This document shows, in pieces, positions 17,928 through 25,892 of a DNA stretch of 64,000 bases. Under the pieces are notes generated by a model, which searched no databases, had not been told where the DNA came from, and worked only from the letters and a program-made list of their open reading frames with translations. How positions within the stretch are numbered: the first letter of the stretch is position 1; the number at the start of each line of letters is the position of its first letter. The DNA comes from UBA1941 sp046329555 (GTDB taxonomy: Bacteria > Bacteroidota > Bacteroidia > Chitinophagales > LD1): NCBI GenBank assembly GCA_046329555.1, contig JAXLUK010000004.1:1-64000 (forward strand), in the 5' to 3' direction. The position numbers and the translations under genes are program-made.

Positions 17928-19193
17928 ATGAAAAGTCCGGTTTTTTACGCCATTCCGTTGTTTTTCCTGTTCATGGGTTTAGAAGCACTGTTTTCTTCCT
18001 TAAAAGGTAGAAAGTGGTACCGCTTGAACGATACGCTGATGAATTTGTCGCTGGGTATTGGAAGCCAGTTATTTGGGGTGGCTTCTAAGATTGTTTTACT
18101 GGGCTTGTTTGCCCTCATACAGCAGCGGTATTCCTGGTTTGAAATACCCAACACCTGGTGGAGTTTTATCTTGTGCTTATTAACTTTTGATTTTCTGTTT
18201 TATTGGGCGCACCGGTTTTCTCATGAAATGAATTTTCTGTGGGGCGCGCACGTGGTACATCATCAAAGTGATGAGTACAATTTATCAGTAGCGCTTCGGC
18301 AGAGCTGGATTCACAATCTGATTGCTTTTTTCATTTTCCTGCCCATTCCACTGCTGGGCTTTCAGCCCTTAACATTTGGTTTAGCTGCTGGGTTAGACAC
18401 CGTTTATCAGTTCTGGATTCATACTAAAGCCATCAATAAAATGCCTCGTTGGTTCGAGTATATCATGAATACGCCATCGCACCATCGGGTACATCATGCC
18501 GTGAACCTGAAGTATCTGGATAAGAATCATGCGGGGGTATTTATCATCTGGGATCGGTTGTTTGGAACATTCCAGGCTGAAGAAAACGCCGATGAGATTG
18601 TTTATGGCGTTACGACGCCATTTACTAGTTGGAGCCCGGTTTGGGCTAATCTGCATTATTATGTCGAGTTATGGCGAATGGCGCGCCTGATGCACTGGCG
18701 CGACCGGCTGCGTCTGCTCGTGGCTCGCCCGGGCTGGAAACCCGATTATTTGGGAGGATTTCAACAGCCTCAGGAGCCAACTTCGGCCAGAAAAAAATAT
18801 AATGCCGATACTAACCACTGGTTGCGAACCTATGCGGTAGCGCAGTTCATAGCAATTATTGTTGGGGCCGTGGCCTTTCTGGCCTTTTACGAAAGCATAT
18901 CGCTGTTTTATAAAGCGTTCTTCTTTGCAATTCTTATTTTGAGTATTTCTATCATCGGCGCCATCTTTGAAAAGCGCACCTGGGTGTTAAAAGCAGAGTA
19001 TGCCCGTTTATTGCTCATCATCGGCAGTTTGAATTCCTTCTATTACTACTGGTATCATCATTGGATGGCGGTGATGGCTATTGGTTCGCTGGTGGCTTTT
19101 GTAGCTTCTCTGGTACATTTCCGGTGGAGTATAATCCGCAGTGGCTTGGTGGTGCGCGGCGGCGATATGGAATCGGCAATAAGGCATCGATAA
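17928..19193 (+). CDS. Sterol desaturase / fatty acid hydroxylase family membrane protein (second copy)
   Basis: From the ATG at 17928 it has 421 residues, nearly the length of the paralogue at 3904-5175. A TTG 45 bases upstream also keeps the frame open, but the ATG aligns with the paralogue's start. Histidine boxes are HRFSH, HVVHH with QSDEYN, and HHRVHHAVN with LKYLDKNHAGVFIIWDRLFGT. It is an integral membrane di-iron enzyme acting on lipids; the substrate is unknown. It is alone in its transcription unit and is followed by a GC-rich repeat. Confidence 0.87.
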   Translation: MKSPVFYAIPLFFLFMGLEALFSSLKGRKWYRLNDTLMNLSLGIGSQLFGVASKIVLLGLFALIQQRYSWFEIPNTWWSFILCLLTFDFLFYWAHRFSHEMNFLWGAHVVHHQSDEYNLSVALRQSWIHNLIAFFIFLPIPLLGFQPLTFGLAAGLDTVYQFWIHTKAINKMPRWFEYIMNTPSHHRVHHAVNLKYLDKNHAGVFIIWDRLFGTFQAEENADEIVYGVTTPFTSWSPVWANLHYYVELWRMARLMHWRDRLRLLVARPGWKPDYLGGFQQPQEPTSARKKYNADTNHWLRTYAVAQFIAIIVGAVAFLAFYESISLFYKAFFFAILILSISIIGAIFEKRTWVLKAEYARLLLIIGSLNSFYYYWYHHWMAVMAIGSLVAFVASLVHFRWSIIRSGLVVRGGDMESAIRHR

Positions 19194-19198
19194 TCATG

Positions 19199-19314
19199 AT
19201 GGCGGCTGCTCCGCTTCGCTGCGCACCGGGCTGTTCGCTTGTAGTCCTCGCGCGGCTTCGTACCTCGCCGCGCTGCGGGCTACCGCTTCCATCCCTGCCG
19301 CTAGGCGCATGATG
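19199..19314 (+). repeat. GC-rich structured dispersed repeat
   Basis: This ~115-bp sequence includes CTCCGCTTCGCTGCGCACC, GGGCTGTTCGCTTGTAGTCC, CGGGCTACCGCTTCCATCCCT and a final GGCGCATG. It has an internal CGCGCGGC/GCCGCGC stem. It resembles, in reverse orientation, the GTAGCACG/GGATGCGCC ends of the elements at 35472-35682 and 38549-38758. It lies just after the desaturase stop and codes for nothing recognisable. Confidence 0.6.
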
Positions 19315-19433
19315 CGATAGCAGCGCTGTTTACTTCATGGGCAGAGTTTGTCCACATCCCTTCAAGGAATAACTTTCGGCTAGGTCAGGATGGATTTTAG
19401 CATATTCGCGCATCAAAATTTTTGAAGAAACAC

Positions 19434-19943
19434 ATGCAAAAACTTACTCTCTTCGTAGCTACCCTGCTGTTCACTTTATCGGTATTCGGTCAGGACGATA
19501 AAATAAATGTAACCGCATTCCGTGGTATGCCCTGGGGGGCTTTTCGCGATTCCATGTATGTAAACGGCAAGAAAATGGAATTCGCCCGCGACAAATCTTC
19601 GTTGCAGCGCAATGCGTATATTATTCCCGGCGATAACATGATGATCGGGAACATCAAGTTAACCCGTATCACCTACATATTCAACGATGACAATCGTTTC
19701 GTTAAAGTGTATTTAGAAGGTCCCAAAGAAGATGCAGAGCAAATGAAGTTCATCTTGGATTACAAATTCGGGGCACACAAAAACGAGAGTAAGGTAGACA
19801 ACGTAAATTACAAGCAATGGCTGGTAAAAGACGTTACTTTCACCTTGGGTGAATATGAGTTTTTGAAGTTTGAAGTGAAGATCGAAAGTAACTGGCAAGC
19901 TTCGGAAGCATACAAGAAAAACACTTCCGTGGAAGATTTTTAA
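19434..19943 (+). CDS. Secreted protein of unknown function
   Basis: With the ATG at 19434 the protein has 169 residues and begins with a signal peptide (MQKLTLFVATLLFTLSVFGQ). A TTG start 12 bases upstream is less likely. The mature part opens with FRGMPWGAFRDSM, an F-x-G-x-x-W-G arrangement seen in several small periplasmic Bacteroidota families, followed by mixed beta/alpha sequence with many Lys residues. No catalytic motif is visible. It lies 10 bases upstream of purL and is probably co-transcribed. Confidence 0.7.
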   Translation: MQKLTLFVATLLFTLSVFGQDDKINVTAFRGMPWGAFRDSMYVNGKKMEFARDKSSLQRNAYIIPGDNMMIGNIKLTRITYIFNDDNRFVKVYLEGPKEDAEQMKFILDYKFGAHKNESKVDNVNYKQWLVKDVTFTLGEYEFLKFEVKIESNWQASEAYKKNTSVEDF

Positions 19944-19953
19944 TCTGAATTTT

Positions 19954-22182
19954 ATGCAGGATGCCTCTTTGGCGCCAACAACGGTAGAAACAGCTAAGCA
20001 ATTAGGTCTGCTGCCCGCTGAATTTGAAAAAATTGGCTCGGTGTTAGGGCGCACACCGAATTTTACCGAATTATCTATCTATTCGGTGATGTGGAGCGAA
20101 CACTGCTCCTATAAAAACTCCATCAAATGGCTAAAAACGCTGCCGCGCAAGGGGAAACACTTGCTGGTAGAAGCCGGAGAAGAAAATGCCGGCCTAGTTG
20201 ATTTAGGTGATGGATGGGCCTGCGCTTTCAAAATCGAATCTCATAATCACCCCTCTGCCCTGGAACCCTATCAAGGTGCCGCCACTGGGGTAGGGGGGAT
20301 TCACCGCGATATTTTTACCATGGGCGCCCGGCCTATTGCGGCGTTAAACTCGTTGCGCTTTGGCAGTTTGGATACTGACCGTACCAGGCACTTATTGAAG
20401 GGCGTAGTGAAAGGCATTGGCGATTACGGTAACGCCTTTGGTGTTCCAACTGTTGCAGGAGAAACTTACTTTGATCCCGTATATCAAACTAATCCCTTGG
20501 TGAATGCCATGAGCGTTGGCGTTGTTCGCGTGGGCGAAACCGTTTCGGCAACCGCACATGGCGTAGGTAACCCCGTTTTTATTGTGGGTTCGGCTACCGG
20601 CAAAGACGGTATTCACGGCGCGGCATTTGCCTCAAAGGATATTACGCAGAACAGCGTAAACGATTTGCCTGCGGTGCAGGTTGGCGATCCATTTCAGGAA
20701 AAGTTATTGCTGGAGGCCACTCTGGAAGTGATTAAAACCGGTGCCTTAATTGGTATGCAAGATATGGGTGCGGCAGGAATTACTTGTAGCACCTCGGAAA
20801 TGAGCGCCAAGGGCGGTTGCGGTATGCGCATTGATTTGGCCAAGGTGCCCGTTCGTCAGGCGAATATGCAGGCCTGGGAAATTTTGCTGAGCGAATCTCA
20901 GGAGCGCATGCTGTTGGTGGTGAAGAAAGGCATGGAAGAGGTTGTGCAGAAAGTGTACGAAAAGTGGGATCTGCATTGTACGGAAATCGGGGTAGTAACT
21001 GATTCGGGGAAGGTGGAATTCACCATGGGTAACACCCTGGTAGCCTCCATCCCGGCAGAATCGCTGGTGTTAGGGGGAGGTGCTCCGGTTTACGAGCGAG
21101 AGTTCCGCGAACCGGCGTATTATGCCGGCAATAAGCATTTTGACTTGCATGTGATGGCGCTGCCGGATGATTTAAAAGAAGTTGCAGAGGCCTTGGTGAA
21201 AGATCCCAACATCGCCTCTAAGAAGTGGATTTACGAGCAATACGATTCGATGGTGGGATTGGTAAACACCAGTGTTAATGCGCCATCAGATGCAGCTATT
21301 ATCAGGATTCCCGAAACCAATAAAGCCCTGGCGCTAACAGTTGATTGCAATGCCCGCTATGTTTGGGCCGACCCTTTTGTTGGTGCACAGATAGCAGTAG
21401 CCGAAGCTGCCCGAAATATTGTTTGCAGTGGGGGAGAGCCTTCTGCCATCACCAATTGCCTGAATTTTGGCAATCCATATATTCCAGAGGTGTATTGGCA
21501 GTTTGTCAATGCCATCAAGGGTATGGGCGCAGCCTGTGAAGCGTTAGGAACGCCGGTAACCGGTGGTAATGTGAGTTTCTATAATCAGAGTACGGATGGC
21601 GGTGCCGTATTTCCTACACCAACTATTGGCATGATTGGGGTGTTAGAAAATCAGTTCGAAGCCATGACCATACCGTTCAAACAAGACGGCGATTTAATTT
21701 ATCTGATTGGAGAATCACGGGAGGATATCAGCAGTTCTCAATACCTGGTGCAGCACTTCCAAGTAGAAACATCAGGTGTTCCTCATTTTGATTTGCAGGA
21801 GGAAATGGAGGTACAATCAGCCGTGAAAATGTTGATTCGTTCCAACCTGATTAATGCGGCCCACGATGTGAGTGAGGGTGGTTTATTCACTGCCTTGTTA
21901 GAAATGGCACTAAGTGGTAACAAAGGATTTTCGATAGCGTGTGATGAGTTCATTAGGAAGGACGCTTTCTTATTTGGCGAGGCGCAATCGCGAGTGGTGG
22001 TTACCGTGCCGGCAGCGCGTGAAGACGCCTTTCTGCAGCGTATGCTTCACCAGCGGGCTGAGTTCTCGAAGCTGGGGGAAGTTGGAAGATTACAGATTAA
22101 CATTGACGGCGAAAAGTGGGGCGCACTGACGCACTGGCGCCAATTGTTTGATCGGGCTATTTCAGAAAAGCTGGAGGAATAA
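19954..22182 (+). CDS. purL: Phosphoribosylformylglycinamidine synthase subunit PurL (short form)
   Basis: It catalyses the ATP-dependent conversion of FGAR to FGAM in purine synthesis. The 742 residues correspond to the small PurL that works with separate PurS and PurQ, neither of which is in the window. Visible motifs include YSVMWSEHCSYKNS with the active-site His near residue 50, the SHNHPSALEPYQGAATGVGGI segment, and the second-half repeat FGNP and PVTGGNVSFYNQS. A hairpin terminator follows. Confidence 0.96.
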   Translation: MQDASLAPTTVETAKQLGLLPAEFEKIGSVLGRTPNFTELSIYSVMWSEHCSYKNSIKWLKTLPRKGKHLLVEAGEENAGLVDLGDGWACAFKIESHNHPSALEPYQGAATGVGGIHRDIFTMGARPIAALNSLRFGSLDTDRTRHLLKGVVKGIGDYGNAFGVPTVAGETYFDPVYQTNPLVNAMSVGVVRVGETVSATAHGVGNPVFIVGSATGKDGIHGAAFASKDITQNSVNDLPAVQVGDPFQEKLLLEATLEVIKTGALIGMQDMGAAGITCSTSEMSAKGGCGMRIDLAKVPVRQANMQAWEILLSESQERMLLVVKKGMEEVVQKVYEKWDLHCTEIGVVTDSGKVEFTMGNTLVASIPAESLVLGGGAPVYEREFREPAYYAGNKHFDLHVMALPDDLKEVAEALVKDPNIASKKWIYEQYDSMVGLVNTSVNAPSDAAIIRIPETNKALALTVDCNARYVWADPFVGAQIAVAEAARNIVCSGGEPSAITNCLNFGNPYIPEVYWQFVNAIKGMGAACEALGTPVTGGNVSFYNQSTDGGAVFPTPTIGMIGVLENQFEAMTIPFKQDGDLIYLIGESREDISSSQYLVQHFQVETSGVPHFDLQEEMEVQSAVKMLIRSNLINAAHDVSEGGLFTALLEMALSGNKGFSIACDEFIRKDAFLFGEAQSRVVVTVPAAREDAFLQRMLHQRAEFSKLGEVGRLQINIDGEKWGALTHWRQLFDRAISEKLEE

Positions 22183-22221
22183 CGGTTGCATAAACCCCGG
22201 GTGTTCATTATTTTCGAATCA

Positions 22222-22287
22222 AGCCCGGCCAGGCTGTTTGTACCTATACCGGTGCCTTGCGCACTAGCTGAAGCCGGGCTGCTTTTT
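22222..22287 (+). terminator. Probable purL terminator
   Basis: AGCCCGGC (22222-22229) pairs with GCCGGGCT (22273-22280) and is followed by GC and a T-run (22283-22287). The loop of 43 bases is long and contains a smaller GTGC/GCAC hairpin. It is probably a terminator for purL, less certain because of the long loop. Confidence 0.5.
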
Positions 22288-22522
22288 ATTGTGCCTCTAA
22301 CTGCAATTGCGCGCGCTTTTTAGAGCGCCACCACAGAAAGCCAATCACGCCAACTATAAGATAAGGCGTCACAAACAAATACAGTACGCCTTTATTAATT
22401 CCTTCTCCGGCTGAAGAACCATTACGGGCTGCTTCATCTGCCACTGCGGTACACATGGCACATTGCGCACGGCTCATCAAAGCAAGCAGCACCAGAACTA
22501 CACTGAAGAAGAACTTTTTCAT
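22286..22522 (-). CDS. Small CxxC membrane protein of the cytochrome oxidase assembly cluster
   Basis: From the ATG at 22522 the protein has 78 residues: a signal peptide, then CAMCTAVADEAARNG with a CxxC motif, and a C-terminal membrane helix (GVLYLFVTPYLIVGVIGFLWW) with a basic tail. A protein of this type recurs next to SCO and DUF420 genes in Bacteroidota, as here. The CxxC may act in copper or haem delivery, but this is inference. The longer frame upstream to 22552 would put non-signal sequence in front. Confidence 0.7.
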   Translation of the reverse strand: MKKFFFSVVLVLLALMSRAQCAMCTAVADEAARNGSSAGEGINKGVLYLFVTPYLIVGVIGFLWWRSKKRAQLQLEAQ

Positions 22523-22541
22523 ATTGCTAAAGTAAGTAAAA

Positions 22542-23087
22542 TTAAGCGCCATAGTATGGTGAAATCAGCCAATAAACCAGTACGCCGCTAACCGATACGT
22601 ACAGCCAAATTGGGAAAGTGATTTTGGCTATTTTTTTATGCGCCTGAAAATCGGCAGTAAGTCCGCGATAAGTAGTTAACAGAATGAAAGGTAGAATGGT
22701 GGCAGCTAAAAAGATATGGGATATCAGCAGGGGAAAATAGAAGTACCGTATGGCGCCGGTCCCTCCGAAGTGGGTGTCAACCGTAAGCAAATGATGCAAA
22801 ATGTAAGAAACCAGGAAAACACCAGAGCAGACCATGGCCAATAGCATGGTGTTTCTGTGAGCTTCCAGTTTTTTATTCTTTACCAGCATTAATCCGGTAA
22901 CCAGTAAGATGGAAACCAAACTATTAATTATGGCATTTAGCCTGGCAAAAATATGTGGATCGAATCCCAAATTCAGGTCGAGCAATTTGAATTTACCCAA
23001 GGCTACTACCACCAGAAAAACAACTACAGATACAGTGCCAATTAACTGGTATGCTAAACGATCATTTTTATTAATCCATGCCTTCAT
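22542..23087 (-). CDS. DUF420 (YozB-like) membrane protein
   Basis: The 181-residue protein has about five membrane segments and the family's histidines in SYILHHLLTVDTHFGG and LISHIFLAATILPF. DUF420 proteins accompany haem-copper oxidase genes and probably help assemble or stabilise the oxidase. It sits between SCO and the small CxxC protein on the same strand. Confidence 0.85.
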   Translation of the reverse strand: MKAWINKNDRLAYQLIGTVSVVVFLVVVALGKFKLLDLNLGFDPHIFARLNAIINSLVSILLVTGLMLVKNKKLEAHRNTMLLAMVCSGVFLVSYILHHLLTVDTHFGGTGAIRYFYFPLLISHIFLAATILPFILLTTYRGLTADFQAHKKIAKITFPIWLYVSVSGVLVYWLISPYYGA

Positions 23088-23125
23088 GCTGTTCTTATTT
23101 ATCTTGACAACAGTTGATTTCGAAA

Positions 23126-23917
23126 TTAGTTTTTACCTAATCCGCCTCTGCGCTTCGGGTCTTTCCTGAAACTGTAATTTTTTTCCGTTTCGCGGAGCAC
23201 TAATACCACCTCCCGCATGAGTCTGTTCACATCGGCGCTATCCGTGCCGTTGTAATATCCTCTGATAACACCATTATAATCTACCAGAGTCAATTTCTCG
23301 GAGTGAATGAATGCTTCCGGGCCATCGTCCTGATCTTCTTTAGCAACCAGATAAAAGCCATCGCGCGCGATAGGGTAAGTGATGGCTTTGGGCGCGCGCA
23401 GGAACAACCACCTGCCGGAAATGGCATTGTGGTTTTTCGCATACTCTCTTAAAGCTGGAACGGAATCACGATCGGGATCTACCGAAATGGAAACAAGGCG
23501 AAAATTCTGATCCTTAATAAAGGCATTTTGAACGCGCTCCAGTTGCTTCGTCATTACCGGACAAATACCAGGGCAACTGGCAAAGAAAAAGTCGGTAACG
23601 TAAACCATGCCACGCAAACTATCCAGTTCGAAATTACTACCTGCTTGCGTTTGGAAAGTGGCATTGGGAATCTGGTGGTACACAGAATCTATCTCTGCAA
23701 TTTTTTTTGGCTTTTTACCCGTAAAAAGGGCTCCGATTGATTTAATCATTCCCCAATCTTCTTCTATGATGCGTACCGTATCAGCGCCCAGCGGATAATA
23801 GTGCTTTGGCGCTGGTGGACGGGGAATCTTGCTAAGCGGACGAAATACCAGGAAAAAGAAGACCGGTGTGGCGATTACCAGTAACAGGGCAAATATTCGT
23901 AACTTCTCTGATTTCAT
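23126..23917 (-). CDS. SCO1/SenC family copper chaperone for cytochrome oxidase
   Basis: From the ATG at 23917 the protein has 263 residues with an N-terminal membrane anchor (residues 9-26) and a thioredoxin-fold domain. The copper ligands are Cys115 and Cys119 (FFASCPGICP) and His205 (AFIHSEKLTLVD), all present. SCO proteins deliver copper to the CuA site of cytochrome c oxidase. It is the first gene of the SCO-DUF420-CxxC set. An upstream start at 23950 would place non-signal residues ahead of the anchor. Confidence 0.92.
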   Translation of the reverse strand: MKSEKLRIFALLLVIATPVFFFLVFRPLSKIPRPPAPKHYYPLGADTVRIIEEDWGMIKSIGALFTGKKPKKIAEIDSVYHQIPNATFQTQAGSNFELDSLRGMVYVTDFFFASCPGICPVMTKQLERVQNAFIKDQNFRLVSISVDPDRDSVPALREYAKNHNAISGRWLFLRAPKAITYPIARDGFYLVAKEDQDDGPEAFIHSEKLTLVDYNGVIRGYYNGTDSADVNRLMREVVLVLRETEKNYSFRKDPKRRGGLGKN

Positions 23918-23983
23918 TGCGGGGGCGAAACTAATGCATAGTTGCCACATCAGATTTGATATTTTTGGAGAAAATTAAGCATA

Positions 23984-24331
23984 GTGAGAGCGTGGATGTT
24001 TGTTCTTCTTCTGCTGACCGGTACAGCATTATTTGCACAGAAAGGTGCCCCGAAAACGGGCTATTGCCTGATGCGTGTTTTTGATGTCAATAAATTCGCA
24101 GGGGCTGGCGCGGGCTTCATGAGCGCGCAGATTTTGATTACCTATGAAAATGGCGAACAGGAAAAAGTGGATTTGCAACCGTTCAGTGAGAAAACCGAAC
24201 CCGATAACTTGAAGGTAATCACAGCTACCCTTAATATGCTGAAGGAAAAAGGGTATTTACTGATGAGTGCGAACAGCACTGGTGATCAGGGTAATATTGT
24301 TACTGACTATGTTCTTTTAAAGAACTTTTAA
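23984..24331 (+). CDS. Small secreted protein of unknown function
   Basis: The 115-residue protein starts at GTG 23984 or at the ATG at 23996. It has a signal peptide (FVLLLLTGTALFAQ) and a mature alpha/beta domain with the segments GYCLMRVFDV and ITYENGEQEKVDLQPF. No known catalytic motif is visible. It diverges from the SCO gene and ends at a bidirectional terminator. Confidence 0.6.
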   Translation: MRAWMFVLLLLTGTALFAQKGAPKTGYCLMRVFDVNKFAGAGAGFMSAQILITYENGEQEKVDLQPFSEKTEPDNLKVITATLNMLKEKGYLLMSANSTGDQGNIVTDYVLLKNF

Positions 24332-24357
24332 ATCAAAAAAATCATTCGTGTTTGAAA

Positions 24358-24390
24358 ACAAAAAAGGCTGCCACCGGGCAGCCTTTTTTG
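24358..24390. terminator. Bidirectional rho-independent terminator
   Basis: AGGCTGCC (24365-24372) and GGCAGCCT (24377-24384) form an 8-bp stem around a 4-nt loop. A-rich sequence on the left and a T-run on the right make it work in both directions, between the converging genes ending at 24331 and 24406. Confidence 0.85.
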
Positions 24391-24405
24391 TTTCCTGGTT
24401 AACAT

Positions 24406-25863
24406 TTAGAATGCATCGGCAGCACTTCGCTGTGACAATTCATTCGTAGTGTTAAACTGCTTGCTTACACCTAGTATAGTCAGATTAGTGCCTGTAGGCA
24501 ATGCAGTGCTTCCAAAGCAAGATGAATTAAAGTTAAAGGCTTTGATGGTACCAGTACCATCTGTAATATTCGGACTGGAACCAAAAGTGGTACCACCGGT
24601 AAACTGCGCATTATTGATTTGAATCAACATGCTTTCATACTGATCAAAATTGTTATTTAGGTCATTTACGGTAAGCACCGTAGGCTTTGGAGTTGATGTT
24701 CCTAATTTAGTGATAGCCGTGCTGCTGGCTCCTGTAATTTCCAACAATCCTTGATAATTCTTCACCGTGGCGCACGACACATTTACTTCTATCGAATCAC
24801 CTACTACGAATGGCGGGTTAGTGGTTCCAAAATAAAGGGTTATGCCACCCGTGCCATCCTGAATGATAAGGTTTCCAGTACCAAAATTCCCGCACGTATT
24901 ATCTGCAACAACAACACCTCTTACTTTTGCGCCTGTTTGTAAACTATATTGACCTACGCTATTGAAGTTGGTACGAATGTCGCCCAAGGTTACCAGCGAA
25001 CCACCGCCAAAAACGGTGCCATCGCAACGCACGCTATTGGAGAACTTCACATCTGTTGTATCGCGAATCACCAATTGGCGGTCGATAGATGAGCTGCTAC
25101 GCTTAAAGATGGAGAAGATACCCACCAAATCGCCCTTGCCACCTGGAGTGCGCGAATTAGCAAAATTGGCGTAACCGCTGGAGCGCACCAACAAATTGTC
25201 GCCAGCGCAATCTTCCGCCACTCTGTTCAGTGATTGCTTATATACTTGATCGCCGTAAATCTGACCCACATCAGAACAAGCGAATTCCATATCGCTTACC
25301 TTAATTAAAACACTTTGGTAGCGATCATACGTGCTGGTGTTTAGGTCAGCTAAGGTCAATGTAACGGGATCCACGGTTAGACCCCATTTACCTTTAACAA
25401 CTACGTTTGGTATTGAAGCGGAAGGAATTCTTCCCAGAGAAGGGTAGGAGCCTGTGTTGTCAATATATGCGCCTAATTGAACCATTCCACTGTAATCGCC
25501 AATAAATAGATTCTTACATTTTACAAAAACACGACGGCCAACCGGGTAGTCAGTATAGAAATTCGTTTGGTCAACAACCAATTGAATACCGCCTGTACTA
25601 TCCTGAATGGATAAGGTTTTGTACAAGTTACCGCTTTTATCGTCGCCGTTCACCACGCCAACAATAACTACGCTATCCGGAATTTGCTTTAATTGCCCGA
25701 AACTGAAATAGGTGCTTTTGAATTGCGCGATGGTCATGGTGGCGGCAAGTCCTTTCGGATCTTCATTAGCGCCATTTGGCGGAGCGTCAAACTTGTCTTT
25801 AACACAAGAAGAGATACCACTTAACAGCAGCATCGCGATTGCGGTTTTTAATATGTATTTCAT
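24406..25863 (-). CDS. DUF5689 domain lipoprotein
   Basis: The 485-residue lipoprotein has a lipobox GISSC. Two similar OB-like halves follow: SVVIVGVVNGDDKSGNLYKTLSIQDSTGGIQL near 66-98, and AKVRGVVVADNTCGNFGTGNLIIQDGTGGITL near 315-345. Later segments include YESMLIQINNAQF. DUF5689 proteins of Bacteroidota are surface lipoproteins usually paired with a TonB receptor, as here. Their ligand is not established; OB folds often bind sugars or nucleic acids. It lies 29 bases downstream of the receptor gene and is probably its dedicated partner. Confidence 0.82.
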   Translation of the reverse strand: MKYILKTAIAMLLLSGISSCVKDKFDAPPNGANEDPKGLAATMTIAQFKSTYFSFGQLKQIPDSVVIVGVVNGDDKSGNLYKTLSIQDSTGGIQLVVDQTNFYTDYPVGRRVFVKCKNLFIGDYSGMVQLGAYIDNTGSYPSLGRIPSASIPNVVVKGKWGLTVDPVTLTLADLNTSTYDRYQSVLIKVSDMEFACSDVGQIYGDQVYKQSLNRVAEDCAGDNLLVRSSGYANFANSRTPGGKGDLVGIFSIFKRSSSSIDRQLVIRDTTDVKFSNSVRCDGTVFGGGSLVTLGDIRTNFNSVGQYSLQTGAKVRGVVVADNTCGNFGTGNLIIQDGTGGITLYFGTTNPPFVVGDSIEVNVSCATVKNYQGLLEITGASSTAITKLGTSTPKPTVLTVNDLNNNFDQYESMLIQINNAQFTGGTTFGSSPNITDGTGTIKAFNFNSSCFGSTALPTGTNLTILGVSKQFNTTNELSQRSAADAF

Positions 25864-25892
25864 AATTAATTATAGACGATTATTGATTAAAA

